This document shows positions 6,459 through 14,766 of a DNA stretch of 17,136 nucleotides, piece after piece (position 1 is the first letter of the stretch; every line of letters starts with the position of its first letter). Source of the stretch: a bacterium. GTDB lineage: Bacteria > DRYD01. The notes under the pieces are model-generated. The model did no database searches, had not been told where the DNA came from, and saw only the letters and a list, made by a program, of their open reading frames with translations. Location of the stretch: the NCBI GenBank assembly GCA_030549815.1, contig JAUQQQ010000016.1, positions 1 through 17,136 on the forward strand, read 5' to 3'. The translations under genes and the position numbers were made by a program.

Positions 6459-7475
6459 ATGTATAGAAAAAACAACGGTTTGTTTAGTAATCTTCATCAG
6501 CGTATAGGAATAGATTTAGGAACTAATAGTGTTTTGGTTTATGTTAAGGGTAAGGGAATTGTTTTGAAGGAGCCTTCTGTTGTCGCAATTGACAGAAAGA
6601 AAGGTAATGGTGTTTTGGCTGTTGGTGAGGAAGCTAAAGAGATGATAGGTAGGACACCGTCTCATATTGTTGCTGAAAGACCGATAAGGGATGGTGTTAT
6701 AGCAAGCTATGAAGCTGCCGAAGCTATGATAAAGTTTTATATTAATAAAGTTAAAAAAACATCTGTATTGACATCAATTTTTAAGCCGATTGTTGCTGTG
6801 TGTATCCCTGCAGAGTATAACAGTGTGGAAGAGAGGGTTATTAAGGAGGCTGTGATGGCTGCTGGTGCTAAAGAAGTCTATATAATTGAAGAACCCATGG
6901 CGGCAGCCATAGGTGCAGGTTTGAAAGTAAATAGTGCAAGAGGAAACATGGTTGTTGATATTGGCGGTGGAACAACCGATGTTGCCGTTATTTCTCTCGG
7001 AGGGATTGTCGTTAAAAAAACTATCAAAGTTGCAGGAGATAAAATGGACGAAGCCATCTCAAAATATATTAGGAAAAACTTTAACTTGCTCATTGGAGAG
7101 CAAACTGCAGAAAAAATAAAAATAGCAATAGGTACTGTTGTACCAATAGAAGAGGAAAAAAAGATGGAGGTAAAGGGCAGAGACTTATTTACAGGGCTAC
7201 CTAAAAGTGTCGTTTTAAGTAATAGGGATATAATGGAAGCTTTGTGGGAACCGGTTAGTGAAATAGTTGATACTGTTAAATCTGTTCTTGAGATGACACC
7301 TCCAGAACTGGCAGCAGATATAATTGAAGAAGGTATAACTTTAACCGGGGGAGGAGCATTATTAAGAGGACTTGATGTTGTTATTTCCAAAGCTACAGGT
7401 ATAAAGGTTAATATACCGGAAGACCCGATAGCTTGTGTGGCTTTAGGAACTGGAAAATTCGCAGAAGGACTCTGA
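6459..7475 (+). CDS. mreB: rod-shape determining protein MreB
   Basis: MreB is the bacterial actin homologue whose membrane-bound filaments guide lateral wall synthesis. The 338 residues contain the actin-fold nucleotide motifs: IGIDLGTN at 16-23 (phosphate 1), the IPAEYNSVEERV region at 116-127, EEPMAAAIGAGL at 144-155, VVDIGGGTTDVAVISLGG at 165-182 (phosphate 2), and LTGGGALLRGL at 295-305 (adenosine). The length is normal. A GGAGATGAG stretch precedes the ATG at 6459. It follows murA closely, matching a wall-synthesis role. The usual partners mreC and mreD do not follow; the next gene is an envelope sugar dehydratase. An Mbl-type paralogue is possible, since the atpC-murA neighbourhood is where mbl lies in Bacillus. 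Confidence 0.97.
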   Translation: MYRKNNGLFSNLHQRIGIDLGTNSVLVYVKGKGIVLKEPSVVAIDRKKGNGVLAVGEEAKEMIGRTPSHIVAERPIRDGVIASYEAAEAMIKFYINKVKKTSVLTSIFKPIVAVCIPAEYNSVEERVIKEAVMAAGAKEVYIIEEPMAAAIGAGLKVNSARGNMVVDIGGGTTDVAVISLGGIVVKKTIKVAGDKMDEAISKYIRKNFNLLIGEQTAEKIKIAIGTVVPIEEEKKMEVKGRDLFTGLPKSVVLSNRDIMEALWEPVSEIVDTVKSVLEMTPPELAADIIEEGITLTGGGALLRGLDVVISKATGIKVNIPEDPIACVALGTGKFAEGL

Positions 7476-7491
7476 AAACTGTTTCCAAACA

Positions 7492-9207
7492 ATGAATGTT
7501 TTATTAATGATTTTTGATTTTTTTATTGTCATTTTTTCTCTGTTAGTAGCAACATTTTTGAGGTTTGATTTTGATTTACCTTCTAATTTTTTACAACAAA
7601 AATCCATGTTTTTTTTAGCTTACTCTTTACTTATGGTTTCCACTTTTGCTGCTTTTGGGGAATACGAGGAAAAATGGGAATACTCTTCTTTGAAAGAATA
7701 TACAAAAACTATTCTTACTTTTTTGAGTGTTAATTTATTTATTGGATTGTTTTTTTATTTTAGTCAGGGTTTTTTTGTGCCACGGAGTATATTTTTAATA
7801 TCTTTACCACTTTCAATTTTATTTATTGTTGCTTCAAGGGTTTTTTATAGAGGTTTGAGAGAATACTCCATAGATCAGGATAATGGTTTAAAGGTTGCTG
7901 TGGTTTGTAAAGAAGAGAACTTATCAAAAATATTTGATGAAGTAAAATTTTTTAATGTCGCTGCTATTTTTTTAGTTACTAATAAAAGAATTGTTGGAAG
8001 AACTTTTAGAGGAATACCTGTTTTTTATGATATTTCCTTTTTAAAAAAAATCCCTGTTAATGAGGTTTTTGTTGATAAAGAGATAGGGGAAGAATTATAT
8101 CTAAAAGTTGTTGAAAATAAGCATTATAATTCTATTATTAGAAAGGTAGATTTGAAGCCTTATCTTTTAATTGAAAATTTTAGGATAGAGGATGTTATTA
8201 GTAGGGAGAAAAGGGAAATCAATGTTGAGGTTGATAAAGATAAGATTTTTCTTATAACGGGTGCTGGCGGAAGTATCGGAAAATATATTGCAAAAGAATT
8301 AATTAATTTGGGTGTAAAGAAGATAAAATTCCTGGACTACAGTGAAGAAAACCTTCATAACCTAAGATTAGAATTGTTACCTTTTCAAGATTGCCAAAAA
8401 GAATTCATATTGTTTGATATTAAGGATGAGAATATACATAATGTTGTCGGTGAAGTTGATGTTATTTTTCATTGTGCTGCTAATAAGCATGTTCCTATTG
8501 TTGAAGAGAATAAATATACTGCTTACCTGACCAATGTGGTTGGGCTTTTGAACACTATAGAAGCATTAAAAAGAAAAGATAGGGAATTTGTTTTTATTTC
8601 TACTGATAAAGCTGTTAAGCCCGTAAATTTCATGGGTCTTACTAAAAGGATGGGAGAATTAATTACTCTTTCTTACAAAGATGATTACAGAAAGTCTATC
8701 GTTGTTAGGTTTGGTAATGTTTTTGGAACTTCGGGGAGTTTAATACCCACTGTAATAAAGCAAATAAACATGTATAATAAAGTTTTTCTAACTTCTCCTG
8801 ATGTTAAAAGGTTTTTTATGATGCCTGATGAAGCCGCGAAGTTAATAATAAGTTCTTTACAAATTGATAATGGTAAGATAGCAGTTTTGGATATGGGGGA
8901 ACAAATTAAAATTATTGAAATTATCCAAAAAATTATCCAGGTTGTTGCTCATACAAGGAAAATAGATATTGAAATCATTGGACTTAGAAAAGGAGAAAAG
9001 ATAGAGGAGGAATTGTTTTTCGATTTTGAAAAGATTATTGATAAAAAGGATTATGTTTTTGTTGTCCATCCTAATGTCGAAATTAGTAAAAATGAAATAA
9101 TTGATTTTATAAGAAAGTTGATGGAAAATTTAAAATCTACAAAAGATTTGGATAATTTTATCGAGAATGAGTTAAAGGATTTTGTTTTATCAATAAAGAA
9201 AGTTTAG
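7492..9207 (+). CDS. membrane-bound nucleotide-sugar 4,6-dehydratase (PglF/WbpM/CapD family)
   Basis: The enzyme class makes UDP-4-keto-6-deoxy sugars for glycans, capsule or O-antigen. The 571 residues begin with four hydrophobic segments (about 4-24, 37-55, 73-92, 96-117), then a small Rossmann-like domain to about 200, the RIEDVISREKREI linker at 231-243, and a C-terminal short-chain dehydrogenase domain. That domain has TGAGGSIG at 256-263 for NAD(P) binding, AANKHVPIVE at 329-338, STDKAVKPVN at 370-379, MGLTKRMGE at 381-389 and RFGNVFG at 406-412. In this family Met replaces the catalytic Tyr, with Lys385 retained, as seen here. It is slightly shorter than many relatives, mainly in the middle domain. 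It starts 16 bases after mreB; no clear ribosome binding site precedes the ATG at 7492. The exact sugar cannot be told from sequence alone. Confidence 0.92.
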   Translation: MNVLLMIFDFFIVIFSLLVATFLRFDFDLPSNFLQQKSMFFLAYSLLMVSTFAAFGEYEEKWEYSSLKEYTKTILTFLSVNLFIGLFFYFSQGFFVPRSIFLISLPLSILFIVASRVFYRGLREYSIDQDNGLKVAVVCKEENLSKIFDEVKFFNVAAIFLVTNKRIVGRTFRGIPVFYDISFLKKIPVNEVFVDKEIGEELYLKVVENKHYNSIIRKVDLKPYLLIENFRIEDVISREKREINVEVDKDKIFLITGAGGSIGKYIAKELINLGVKKIKFLDYSEENLHNLRLELLPFQDCQKEFILFDIKDENIHNVVGEVDVIFHCAANKHVPIVEENKYTAYLTNVVGLLNTIEALKRKDREFVFISTDKAVKPVNFMGLTKRMGELITLSYKDDYRKSIVVRFGNVFGTSGSLIPTVIKQINMYNKVFLTSPDVKRFFMMPDEAAKLIISSLQIDNGKIAVLDMGEQIKIIEIIQKIIQVVAHTRKIDIEIIGLRKGEKIEEELFFDFEKIIDKKDYVFVVHPNVEISKNEIIDFIRKLMENLKSTKDLDNFIENELKDFVLSIKKV

Positions 9208-9210
9208 TTT

Positions 9211-10605
9211 ATGAATTTAGAGTTGGAAAATACAATAGTTGCGATTTCAAGTGGTTTAAAAAACGCAGCTATCGGTGTTATTAGAATATCTGGCAATATT
9301 GCTATCGATTTATTGAGGAAAGTTTTCGTGCCATTTAATAAAAACGTTAGAGAATTTGAAAGCCATCGGGCTTATTTTGGAAAATTGGTGAAAAACGATG
9401 AGTTTATAGATGAGGTTGTTGTTATTGTTTATAGGGCTCCTAAAAGTTATACTGGAGAAGATGTGGTAGAAATAAATTGTCATGGTAATTTAATTTTGAT
9501 GCAGAAGATTGTTAATATGTTCTTAGAGATGGGCTGCAGGTTAGCCAAACCTGGTGAATTTACTTTAAGGGCGGTATTGAATAAAAAAATAGATCTGTCT
9601 AAAGCTTTTGCTATTAGAGATGTTATAGAGGCAAATACAGAAAAAATGCTCAGTTTATCTCTTAAAAATCTTCAAGGTCAGCTTTCTTCTATTATTAACA
9701 GTATAAAAGAAAGGCTGATTTATTGGATAGGATGGGTAGAGGCTTTATTTGATTTCCCCGAAGAAGATATACCTTCTGTCAATTTTGAAGATTTGAAACA
9801 GGATGTTTTTAAAATGATTCAAGATATAGAAAAAGTAATTTCTTCCTTTGATGCAAGCAAATTTTTGAGGGAGGGTATAGATACTGTTATAGTAGGAAAA
9901 CCAAATGTTGGTAAATCAACGTTGTTTAACTACTTGTATGGTCAGGAAAGAGTTATCATTAGCGATATACCCGGAACTACAAGGGATATAATAAGTGAGT
10001 ACATAAACCTTGATGGTGTTTTGGTTAAACTTTATGATACTGCAGGATTTAGAAAAACAAGTGATTTAATAGAAAAAATAGGTATTGAAAAAGCAAAGGA
10101 GATTATCGCTAAAGCTAAGCTTGTGTTTTGGGTATTGGAATACGATAGTTTAGACGATGATGATTTTGAAGCTATCAAAAATGCCCCAAATTTTAGTAAA
10201 GTTATTATTGTAATAAACAAAATAGATAAAGAAAATGAATTTCAAAAAATAAAGGAATTTGAGGAAAAAATTATAAAAGTTGCTAAAGAAAAATTAAATG
10301 GCAATGATTTTGGTGTGGTTTCTTGTTCTCTTAAAACAAATTTTAACCTTGAAACTTTGAAGGAAAAGATACATAGATTGATGGGGATTAATGATGATGT
10401 TATTTTAATAGATAATTATCAATATGAAATTTTAAAAAAAGTGCTTTTTTATCTAAGGAGGTTATTGGATGATTTTCATATGTCCCAGGAGATTGTTGCA
10501 GTAAATTTGAGAGAGGCTTTGGCTTCAATTTTAGAATTAATGGGAGAAAACATTTCTGATGTTGTTATTGATAATATGTTGTCAAGATTTTGTATAGGAA
10601 AATAA
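9211..10605 (+). CDS. mnmE: tRNA modification GTPase MnmE (TrmE)
   Basis: MnmE, with MnmG, modifies uridine 34 of certain tRNAs to 5-carboxymethylaminomethyluridine derivatives, using tetrahydrofolate and GTP hydrolysis in the cytoplasm. The 464 residues have the three expected parts: an N-terminal folate-binding domain (1-118, with YTGEDVVEINCHG at 80-92 and KPGEFTLRA at 113-121), a helical domain, and an inserted G domain with GKPNVGKST at 229-237, GTTRD at 255-259, DTAG at 276-279, NKID at 336-339 and SCS at 371-373. The protein ends in the diagnostic FCIGK, whose Cys is needed for catalysis. The start is four bases after the preceding stop, and ribosome binding is weak there. mnmG is not adjacent. 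Length and motifs are complete. Confidence 0.97.
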   Translation: MNLELENTIVAISSGLKNAAIGVIRISGNIAIDLLRKVFVPFNKNVREFESHRAYFGKLVKNDEFIDEVVVIVYRAPKSYTGEDVVEINCHGNLILMQKIVNMFLEMGCRLAKPGEFTLRAVLNKKIDLSKAFAIRDVIEANTEKMLSLSLKNLQGQLSSIINSIKERLIYWIGWVEALFDFPEEDIPSVNFEDLKQDVFKMIQDIEKVISSFDASKFLREGIDTVIVGKPNVGKSTLFNYLYGQERVIISDIPGTTRDIISEYINLDGVLVKLYDTAGFRKTSDLIEKIGIEKAKEIIAKAKLVFWVLEYDSLDDDDFEAIKNAPNFSKVIIVINKIDKENEFQKIKEFEEKIIKVAKEKLNGNDFGVVSCSLKTNFNLETLKEKIHRLMGINDDVILIDNYQYEILKKVLFYLRRLLDDFHMSQEIVAVNLREALASILELMGENISDVVIDNMLSRFCIGK

Positions 10606-10610
10606 AAGGA

Positions 10611-10639
10611 TTAGTAAGGAAACTGTTTAATAGTATATT
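10611..10639 (+). promoter_or_regulatory. possible promoter of the suf genes
   Basis: TATATT (10634-10639) is a good -10 match, with TTAGTA (10611-10616) 17 bases upstream as a poor -35 match. The 103-base mnmE-sufC gap is the widest on the plus strand, so a separate suf promoter is plausible. An AGGAGG at 10640-10645 follows at once but has no usable start behind it. Confidence 0.27.
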
Positions 10640-10661
10640 AGGAGGATTAAAATAAATTCAA

Positions 10662-10680
10662 AATTGAAATCATTTCAATT
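10662..10680. promoter_or_regulatory. 19-bp perfect palindrome upstream of sufC, candidate operator
   Basis: AATTGAAATCATTTCAATT has 9-bp arms around a single central C. It lies 28 bases before the sufC ATG and after the possible promoter, where a repressor would block transcription. Suf operons are commonly controlled by Fe-S or iron sensors (IscR/SufR-type, Fur), but the sequence here is not one I can assign to a specific regulator. Confidence 0.42.
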
Positions 10681-10708
10681 GAAAAATTGCACAGAAGGAG
10701 GTAAGGCT

Positions 10709-11461
10709 ATGCTAAAGATCATCAATTTAAAAGCTAAAGTAAAATCACTGGATAAACCAATACTGAATGGAGTTGATTTAGAAGTTAAAAGTGGAGAGAT
10801 ACATTGTATAATGGGTAGGAATGGAAGCGGGAAATCTACGTTAGGGCACGTTATTATGGGAAACCCTGATTACGAAATTGAGGAAGGTGAAATATACTTT
10901 AATGGGCAGTTAATAAATGAGTTACCAACAAATGAAAGAGCAGTTGCGGGAATATATTTAGCTTTTCAAAATCCTATTGAAATACCAGGAGTAACTTTGG
11001 CTAACTTCTTTAGATACACAACTAAGAAATTCTATCCTGAAAACATTCCTTATCCCCAAATTAGAAAGAAAATAATAGAATTGTTGGGTAAGTTTGGGAT
11101 ACCTGAGGACACTATGAGAAGGTATTTGAATGAAGGGTTTTCAGGTGGAGAAAGAAAAAGAATAGAAGCCATGCAAGTTTTGGTATATAAACCTAAACTG
11201 GCAATACTTGATGAAATAGATTCTGGGCTTGACATAGATGGATTAAAACAAGTAGTTAGATACATAAATGAATACGTTGAGCAAAATCCTGAATCTTCTA
11301 TAATATTTATCACTCACTATTCTCGACTCCTTCAATATCTTAATCCTAACAAGGTTCATGTTATGATAGGTGGAAGAATAGTTATGTCTGGTGATATGTC
11401 GTTAGCAAAGGAAATAGATGAGAAAGGTTATTCTTGGTTGGAAGGTAATGTGGTTTCTTAA
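10709..11461 (+). CDS. sufC: Fe-S cluster assembly ATPase SufC
   Basis: SufC is the ABC-type ATPase of the cytosolic SufBCD scaffold; ATP binding drives conformational change in SufB-SufD for cluster assembly. The 250 residues, close to the usual 248, show Walker A GRNGSGKST (36-44), the Q-loop AFQNPIEIPG (85-94) typical of SufC, the signature FSGGERKR (144-151), Walker B LAILDEIDSGLD (164-175) and the switch His203. The frame can be extended to a TTG at 10664, but that falls inside the palindrome, while the ATG at 10709 has AGGAGG seven bases before it, so the shorter form is chosen. sufB follows after 16 bases. The sufC-first order resembles that reported for some thermophiles and archaea. 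Confidence 0.96.
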   Translation: MLKIINLKAKVKSLDKPILNGVDLEVKSGEIHCIMGRNGSGKSTLGHVIMGNPDYEIEEGEIYFNGQLINELPTNERAVAGIYLAFQNPIEIPGVTLANFFRYTTKKFYPENIPYPQIRKKIIELLGKFGIPEDTMRRYLNEGFSGGERKRIEAMQVLVYKPKLAILDEIDSGLDIDGLKQVVRYINEYVEQNPESSIIFITHYSRLLQYLNPNKVHVMIGGRIVMSGDMSLAKEIDEKGYSWLEGNVVS

Positions 11462-11477
11462 TTAGGAGGTGGAATTT

Positions 11478-12896
11478 ATGGAAGATAGGTCTATACTTGA
11501 GTTAAGAGAAATGGCCCAAGAGTATAAATATGATTTTAAGGATCCTTATTTATACAAGGAAGTTTTCGATAAAGGGTTGAATGAAGAGAAAGTTATTAAG
11601 ATAAGTAAAATAAAGGGTGAGCCTGAGTGGATGACGGAATTTAGAGTTAATGCCTATCGTATTTTCATCAGCAAACCTATGCCAACGTGGGGAAATACTG
11701 AATTACTTAATAAAATCAATTTCGATGATATACATTATTATGTGCGTCCTGAGGATGACCACAAAACATCTTGGGATGATGTTCCCGAATACATAAAGAA
11801 AACTTTTGATAGGTTAGGGATTCCTGAAGCTGAAAGAAAATTCTTGGCTGGTGTTACTGCTCAGTATGAATCAGAGGTTGTCTATCATTCTATAAGGGAA
11901 GATTTGGCTAAGCAAGGGGTTATCTTTACTGATATGGACAGTGGTTTAAGAGAGTATCCTGAGATTGTTAGGAAGTATTTTGGTACTGTTGTACCTCCAG
12001 AGGACAATAAATTTGCTGCTTTGAACAGTGCAGTGTGGTCTGGTGGGTCATTCGTTTATGTCCCAAAAGGTGTTAAAGTTTCTATTCCCTTGCAGGCTTA
12101 TTTTAGGATAAATGCAAAGAACATGGGACAGTTTGAAAGAACTTTGATAATTGCTGATGAAGGTTCGGAAGTTACCTATATCGAAGGCTGCACGGCCCCT
12201 GTTTATTCCTCCCAATCTCTTCACTCTGCTGTCGTTGAAATTATTGCTTTACCAAATTCTAAGGTTCAATATATTACCATTCAGAATTGGTCGAAAGACG
12301 TGTATAATTTGGTAACCAAGAGAGCTGTTGCTTATGAAAACGCTAAAGTAGGATGGATTGATGCTAATATTGGTAGTTTGCTTACGATGAAGTATCCTTC
12401 GATTTATTTGTTAGGAAGTGGGGCAAGAGGAGAAATTATATCTGTTGCTTTTGCTAAGACGGGGCAGCATCAGGATGCAGGGTCTAAAATCATCTTAGCT
12501 GCTCCTAATACATCGGCTACTGTTACCTCTAAGTCTATTTCCATAGGTAGTGGCAGAGCAAGTTATAGAGGATTAGTTAAGGTTTATAAGGAAGCAAAAA
12601 ATGCTAAGGTTAATGTTCAATGTGATGCTCTTCTCCTTGACCCTGAAAGTAGGACAGATACTTATCCAGTTATAGAGGTCCATCAACCAAATGCAGCTAT
12701 TACTCATGAGGCAACGGTTAGTAAAATTAGTGAACAACAACTTTATTATTTAATGTCAAGAGGATTAACAGCAGAAGAAGCAAAAACTCTTATAGTTCAT
12801 GGATTTATTGAAAGCTTTATCAAAGAGTTACCGATGGAGTATGCTGTCGAGATGAATAGGCTTATTGCTTTGGAAATGGAAGGTAGTGTTGGATAG
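11478..12896 (+). CDS. sufB: Fe-S cluster assembly scaffold SufB
   Basis: SufB is the core subunit on which the nascent cluster forms, within the SufBC2D complex. The 472 residues contain [12 protein letters not shown] at 49-60, the [14 protein letters not shown] stretch at 188-201, [22 protein letters not shown] at about 217-238 with Cys238, HQDAGSKI at 331-338, and the C-terminal core with Cys382 (CDALL), [11 protein letters not shown] at 402-412 and YYLMSRGL at 423-430. Cys382 and Glu411 correspond to the E. coli residues Cys405 and Glu434 needed for assembly, and Cys238 to Cys254. A GTG nine bases earlier lies in the ribosome binding site AGGAGGTGG and is rejected in favour of the ATG at 11478. 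sufD begins 10 bases past its stop. Confidence 0.97.
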   Translation: MEDRSILELREMAQEYKYDFKDPYLYKEVFDKGLNEEKVIKISKIKGEPEWMTEFRVNAYRIFISKPMPTWGNTELLNKINFDDIHYYVRPEDDHKTSWDDVPEYIKKTFDRLGIPEAERKFLAGVTAQYESEVVYHSIREDLAKQGVIFTDMDSGLREYPEIVRKYFGTVVPPEDNKFAALNSAVWSGGSFVYVPKGVKVSIPLQAYFRINAKNMGQFERTLIIADEGSEVTYIEGCTAPVYSSQSLHSAVVEIIALPNSKVQYITIQNWSKDVYNLVTKRAVAYENAKVGWIDANIGSLLTMKYPSIYLLGSGARGEIISVAFAKTGQHQDAGSKIILAAPNTSATVTSKSISIGSGRASYRGLVKVYKEAKNAKVNVQCDALLLDPESRTDTYPVIEVHQPNAAITHEATVSKISEQQLYYLMSRGLTAEEAKTLIVHGFIESFIKELPMEYAVEMNRLIALEMEGSVG

Positions 12897-12906
12897 GGGT
12901 GATGTT

Positions 12907-13944
12907 ATGTTAATGGAATTATATGAAAAAATACCTGTCCCTCTAAAAACTGAGCATAATTGGAGATACAGTGAGTATTCTTTTTTTGTAAAAGATGAAG
13001 AACCAACAACCTTTGTTGATATTAATTCATCAATTTCGAATATTCATAAATCTGATATTTTTGAACCCTTGGTTGTAAAGAATCCTGAAAAAATAGGAGT
13101 TTATAATTTAATAAAAAGTCAAGAAAAATTTTCCTTTGATATTGACAAAAGTGGAATGTATTTTATTGAACTTAAAATGTTAGGCAAATATAATGTTGTA
13201 AGAGAACAAGTAAGAATAAGAGAAAATCTTGATGTAGATCTTGTTTTTACTATAGAAGATGGAAACAAAGAATCCGTTAATAACAATTGTCTGGAGCTTT
13301 TAGTTGAGAAAAATAGTAAAGTTAGAATATTTTTTGACCATAATTTAAAGCAATCTTTTTCTCATAGTTTGATATATTTTGATATGAAAGATAATACTGA
13401 TGTAAGGTTAGCTTTCTTGACCAACAATCCAAAATATGAAAAAACGCATATAAAGGGATTGATTAATGGTTCTAATAGTAAGTATGTTGTTTTTATGTTG
13501 GCAAGGGTTGATGGGTTGGATCATGTTGATTATAGGACTGAAAACATACATATAAAGCCGGGTTCCGAAAGTTTAAGTGTTTATAGGTCTATTGTTGATG
13601 GTAGGGCAAGAAGTATATATACTGGTATGTTGAGGATAGAAAAGGAAGCAAAATTTTCTAACGCTTACCAGAATAGTAGGAATATACTTCTTTCTGATAA
13701 AGCAAGGGTAGAAACTATTCCAGAGTTAGAAATTTTAAATCAAGAGGTTGCTTGTACTCATGGTGCTGTCGTTTCTTCTCTTGATGAAGAAGCTATTTAT
13801 TACTTTATGTCAAGAGGGGTTAGTAGACAAGAAGCAATAAAATTAATAACCGATGGATTTTTACTTGATAAGCTTGAAGATAATTTGGGCCCTAATCTTT
13901 ATCCGATAATATACAATAAGGTTACCAACGATGAATATAGCTAA
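12907..13944 (+). CDS. sufD: Fe-S cluster assembly protein SufD
   Basis: SufD pairs with SufB in the scaffold and is linked to iron acquisition and flavin-dependent reduction. The product is 345 residues, shorter than E. coli SufD (423), and diverged in its N-terminal half. The C-terminal core is clear: YRTENIHIKPGSES at 209-222, the SIVDGRARSIYTGML stretch at 228-242, NSRNILLSDKARVETIPELE at 256-275, ACTHGA at 282-287 with the His aligned to E. coli His360, and YYFMSRGVSRQEA at 298-310. The ATG at 12907 lies seven bases after AGGGG; the ATG at 12913 would also work. An in-frame ATG at 12865 inside sufB is rejected. The stop codon lies in a 15-bp tandem duplication. Confidence 0.93.
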   Translation: MLMELYEKIPVPLKTEHNWRYSEYSFFVKDEEPTTFVDINSSISNIHKSDIFEPLVVKNPEKIGVYNLIKSQEKFSFDIDKSGMYFIELKMLGKYNVVREQVRIRENLDVDLVFTIEDGNKESVNNNCLELLVEKNSKVRIFFDHNLKQSFSHSLIYFDMKDNTDVRLAFLTNNPKYEKTHIKGLINGSNSKYVVFMLARVDGLDHVDYRTENIHIKPGSESLSVYRSIVDGRARSIYTGMLRIEKEAKFSNAYQNSRNILLSDKARVETIPELEILNQEVACTHGAVVSSLDEEAIYYFMSRGVSRQEAIKLITDGFLLDKLEDNLGPNLYPIIYNKVTNDEYS

Positions 13945-13959
13945 GATGAATATAGCTAA
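13930..13959. repeat. perfect 15-bp tandem duplication across the sufD stop codon
   Basis: GATGAATATAGCTAA occurs at 13930-13944 and again at 13945-13959 with no mismatch. Each copy encodes Asp-Glu-Tyr-Ser-stop in the sufD frame, so the second copy is a silent duplicate of the gene's end. It also moves the Rieske gene 15 bases farther from sufD. Confidence 0.9.
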
Positions 13960-13975
13960 TGGGGGGAGTGATTTT

Positions 13976-14296
13976 ATGGTTTCACAATGGATTGAAGTTG
14001 CTGATATTAACGATTTTAATCAAAGCAATAAAAAAGTTGTGAGAATCAATAACGATTTGGAAGTTTTGATAATAAAAGTAAAGGATAGTTTTTTTGCTGT
14101 AGAAAATAGGTGTAGTCATGATGAGAAACCACTTGATAGTGGAAAAATAGTTGATGAAAAAGTTATAGAATGTAACTATCATGGTGCGAGGTTTGATATT
14201 ACTACCGGCAAAGCTCTTAAGATGCCTGCTGTTGCTCCTATCAACATATTTAAAACAAAAGTTGAAAACCAAAAAATATACATTTTGCTTGACTAA
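13976..14296 (+). CDS. Rieske [2Fe-2S] ferredoxin in the suf cluster
   Basis: The 106-residue product is a small soluble Rieske protein, of the size and type of NirD or oxygenase ferredoxin components. The cluster ligands are visible: Cys46 and His48 in NRCSHDEKPL, then Cys66 and His69 in IECNYHGARFD, followed by the typical TTGKALKMPAVAPI segment at 76-89. It would carry electrons in the cytoplasm. The ATG at 13976 is preceded by a GGGGGGAG site; in-frame ATGs at 13931 and 13946 come from the duplicated sufD tail and are rejected. Rieske genes occur within suf operons of actinobacteria, so a role in Fe-S assembly, perhaps as electron donor or as a client, is supported by context but not proven. 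Its stop overlaps the next start by one base. Confidence 0.93.
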   Translation: MVSQWIEVADINDFNQSNKKVVRINNDLEVLIIKVKDSFFAVENRCSHDEKPLDSGKIVDEKVIECNYHGARFDITTGKALKMPAVAPINIFKTKVENQKIYILLD

Positions 14297-14751
14297 TGAA
14301 AATTATTCTTTTACTTTTCATTTTTTGGTTATATCATCTTTGTTTTTGTGAATTTTGTAAATCACAAGTTTTTGTTGAACAAGATTTTTTACTTCGAAGT
14401 AAAGATTTCAGAACAGGAATTTATTTTAAACACCAATTGAAAGATAATTTAAATATGACTATAGGGTATGAAAGGATGAAATTTGATGAGAATATAAATA
14501 CTTCTTTGTTTTTTTCTTTTACTAATTACTCTTTATATTTGCTTTATGAAAAGAGGAGTATGGGGTTTGCTATTGATAAAAGGATTGGTAATCACTTGCT
14601 GTATTTGGAATTAAATAATCTAAAAGAAAAGGAATTGAATTTTTATTATTATTATGATATTAACAGTAATTTTTCTTTTAAATTCGGTTTGGAAAAATTA
14701 AATAAGGGTAAAATAGATCCTATGGTTGGTTTTTTTATTTTGTTAGATTGA
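14296..14751 (+). CDS. small exported beta-strand-rich protein, possibly outer-membrane
   Basis: The 151-residue product has a signal peptide: basic start, hydrophobic core at about 3-16, small residues near 17-19. The mature part alternates polar and aromatic residues in short stretches (TGIYFKH, LNMTIGYERM, SLFFSFTNYSLYLLY, LNFYYYYDINSNFSFKFGL) like strands of a small beta barrel, and ends in a hydrophobic GFFILLD. There are several Cys near the cleavage region (16, 18, 21), so a lipoprotein-like site is worth considering, though no clear lipobox is seen. The ATG at 14296 overlaps the Rieske stop by one base (TAATG), implying translational coupling despite very different cellular locations. 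I do not recognise a family; the barrel call is inference. Confidence 0.72.
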   Translation: MKIILLLFIFWLYHLCFCEFCKSQVFVEQDFLLRSKDFRTGIYFKHQLKDNLNMTIGYERMKFDENINTSLFFSFTNYSLYLLYEKRSMGFAIDKRIGNHLLYLELNNLKEKELNFYYYYDINSNFSFKFGLEKLNKGKIDPMVGFFILLD

Positions 14752-14766
14752 AAGGAGGTAAATTAG

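Noticed and set aside
6878-7492. A 204-codon open frame antisense to mreB
   Set aside because: It lies wholly opposite conserved mreB motifs, is a Ser/Pro/Ile-rich product typical of an antisense shadow, and has no ribosome binding site.
10664-10708. TTG-initiated 15-residue extension of SufC
   Set aside because: The TTG lies inside the palindrome; the ATG at 10709 has a correctly spaced AGGAGG and gives the normal SufC length.
12865-12906. N-terminal extension of SufD into sufB
   Set aside because: The extension reads through the sufB end in another frame, and the ATG at 12907 has its own ribosome binding site.
13982-14272. A 96-codon frame antisense to the Rieske gene
   Set aside because: It opposes the conserved Cys/His ligand motifs and has no start signal.
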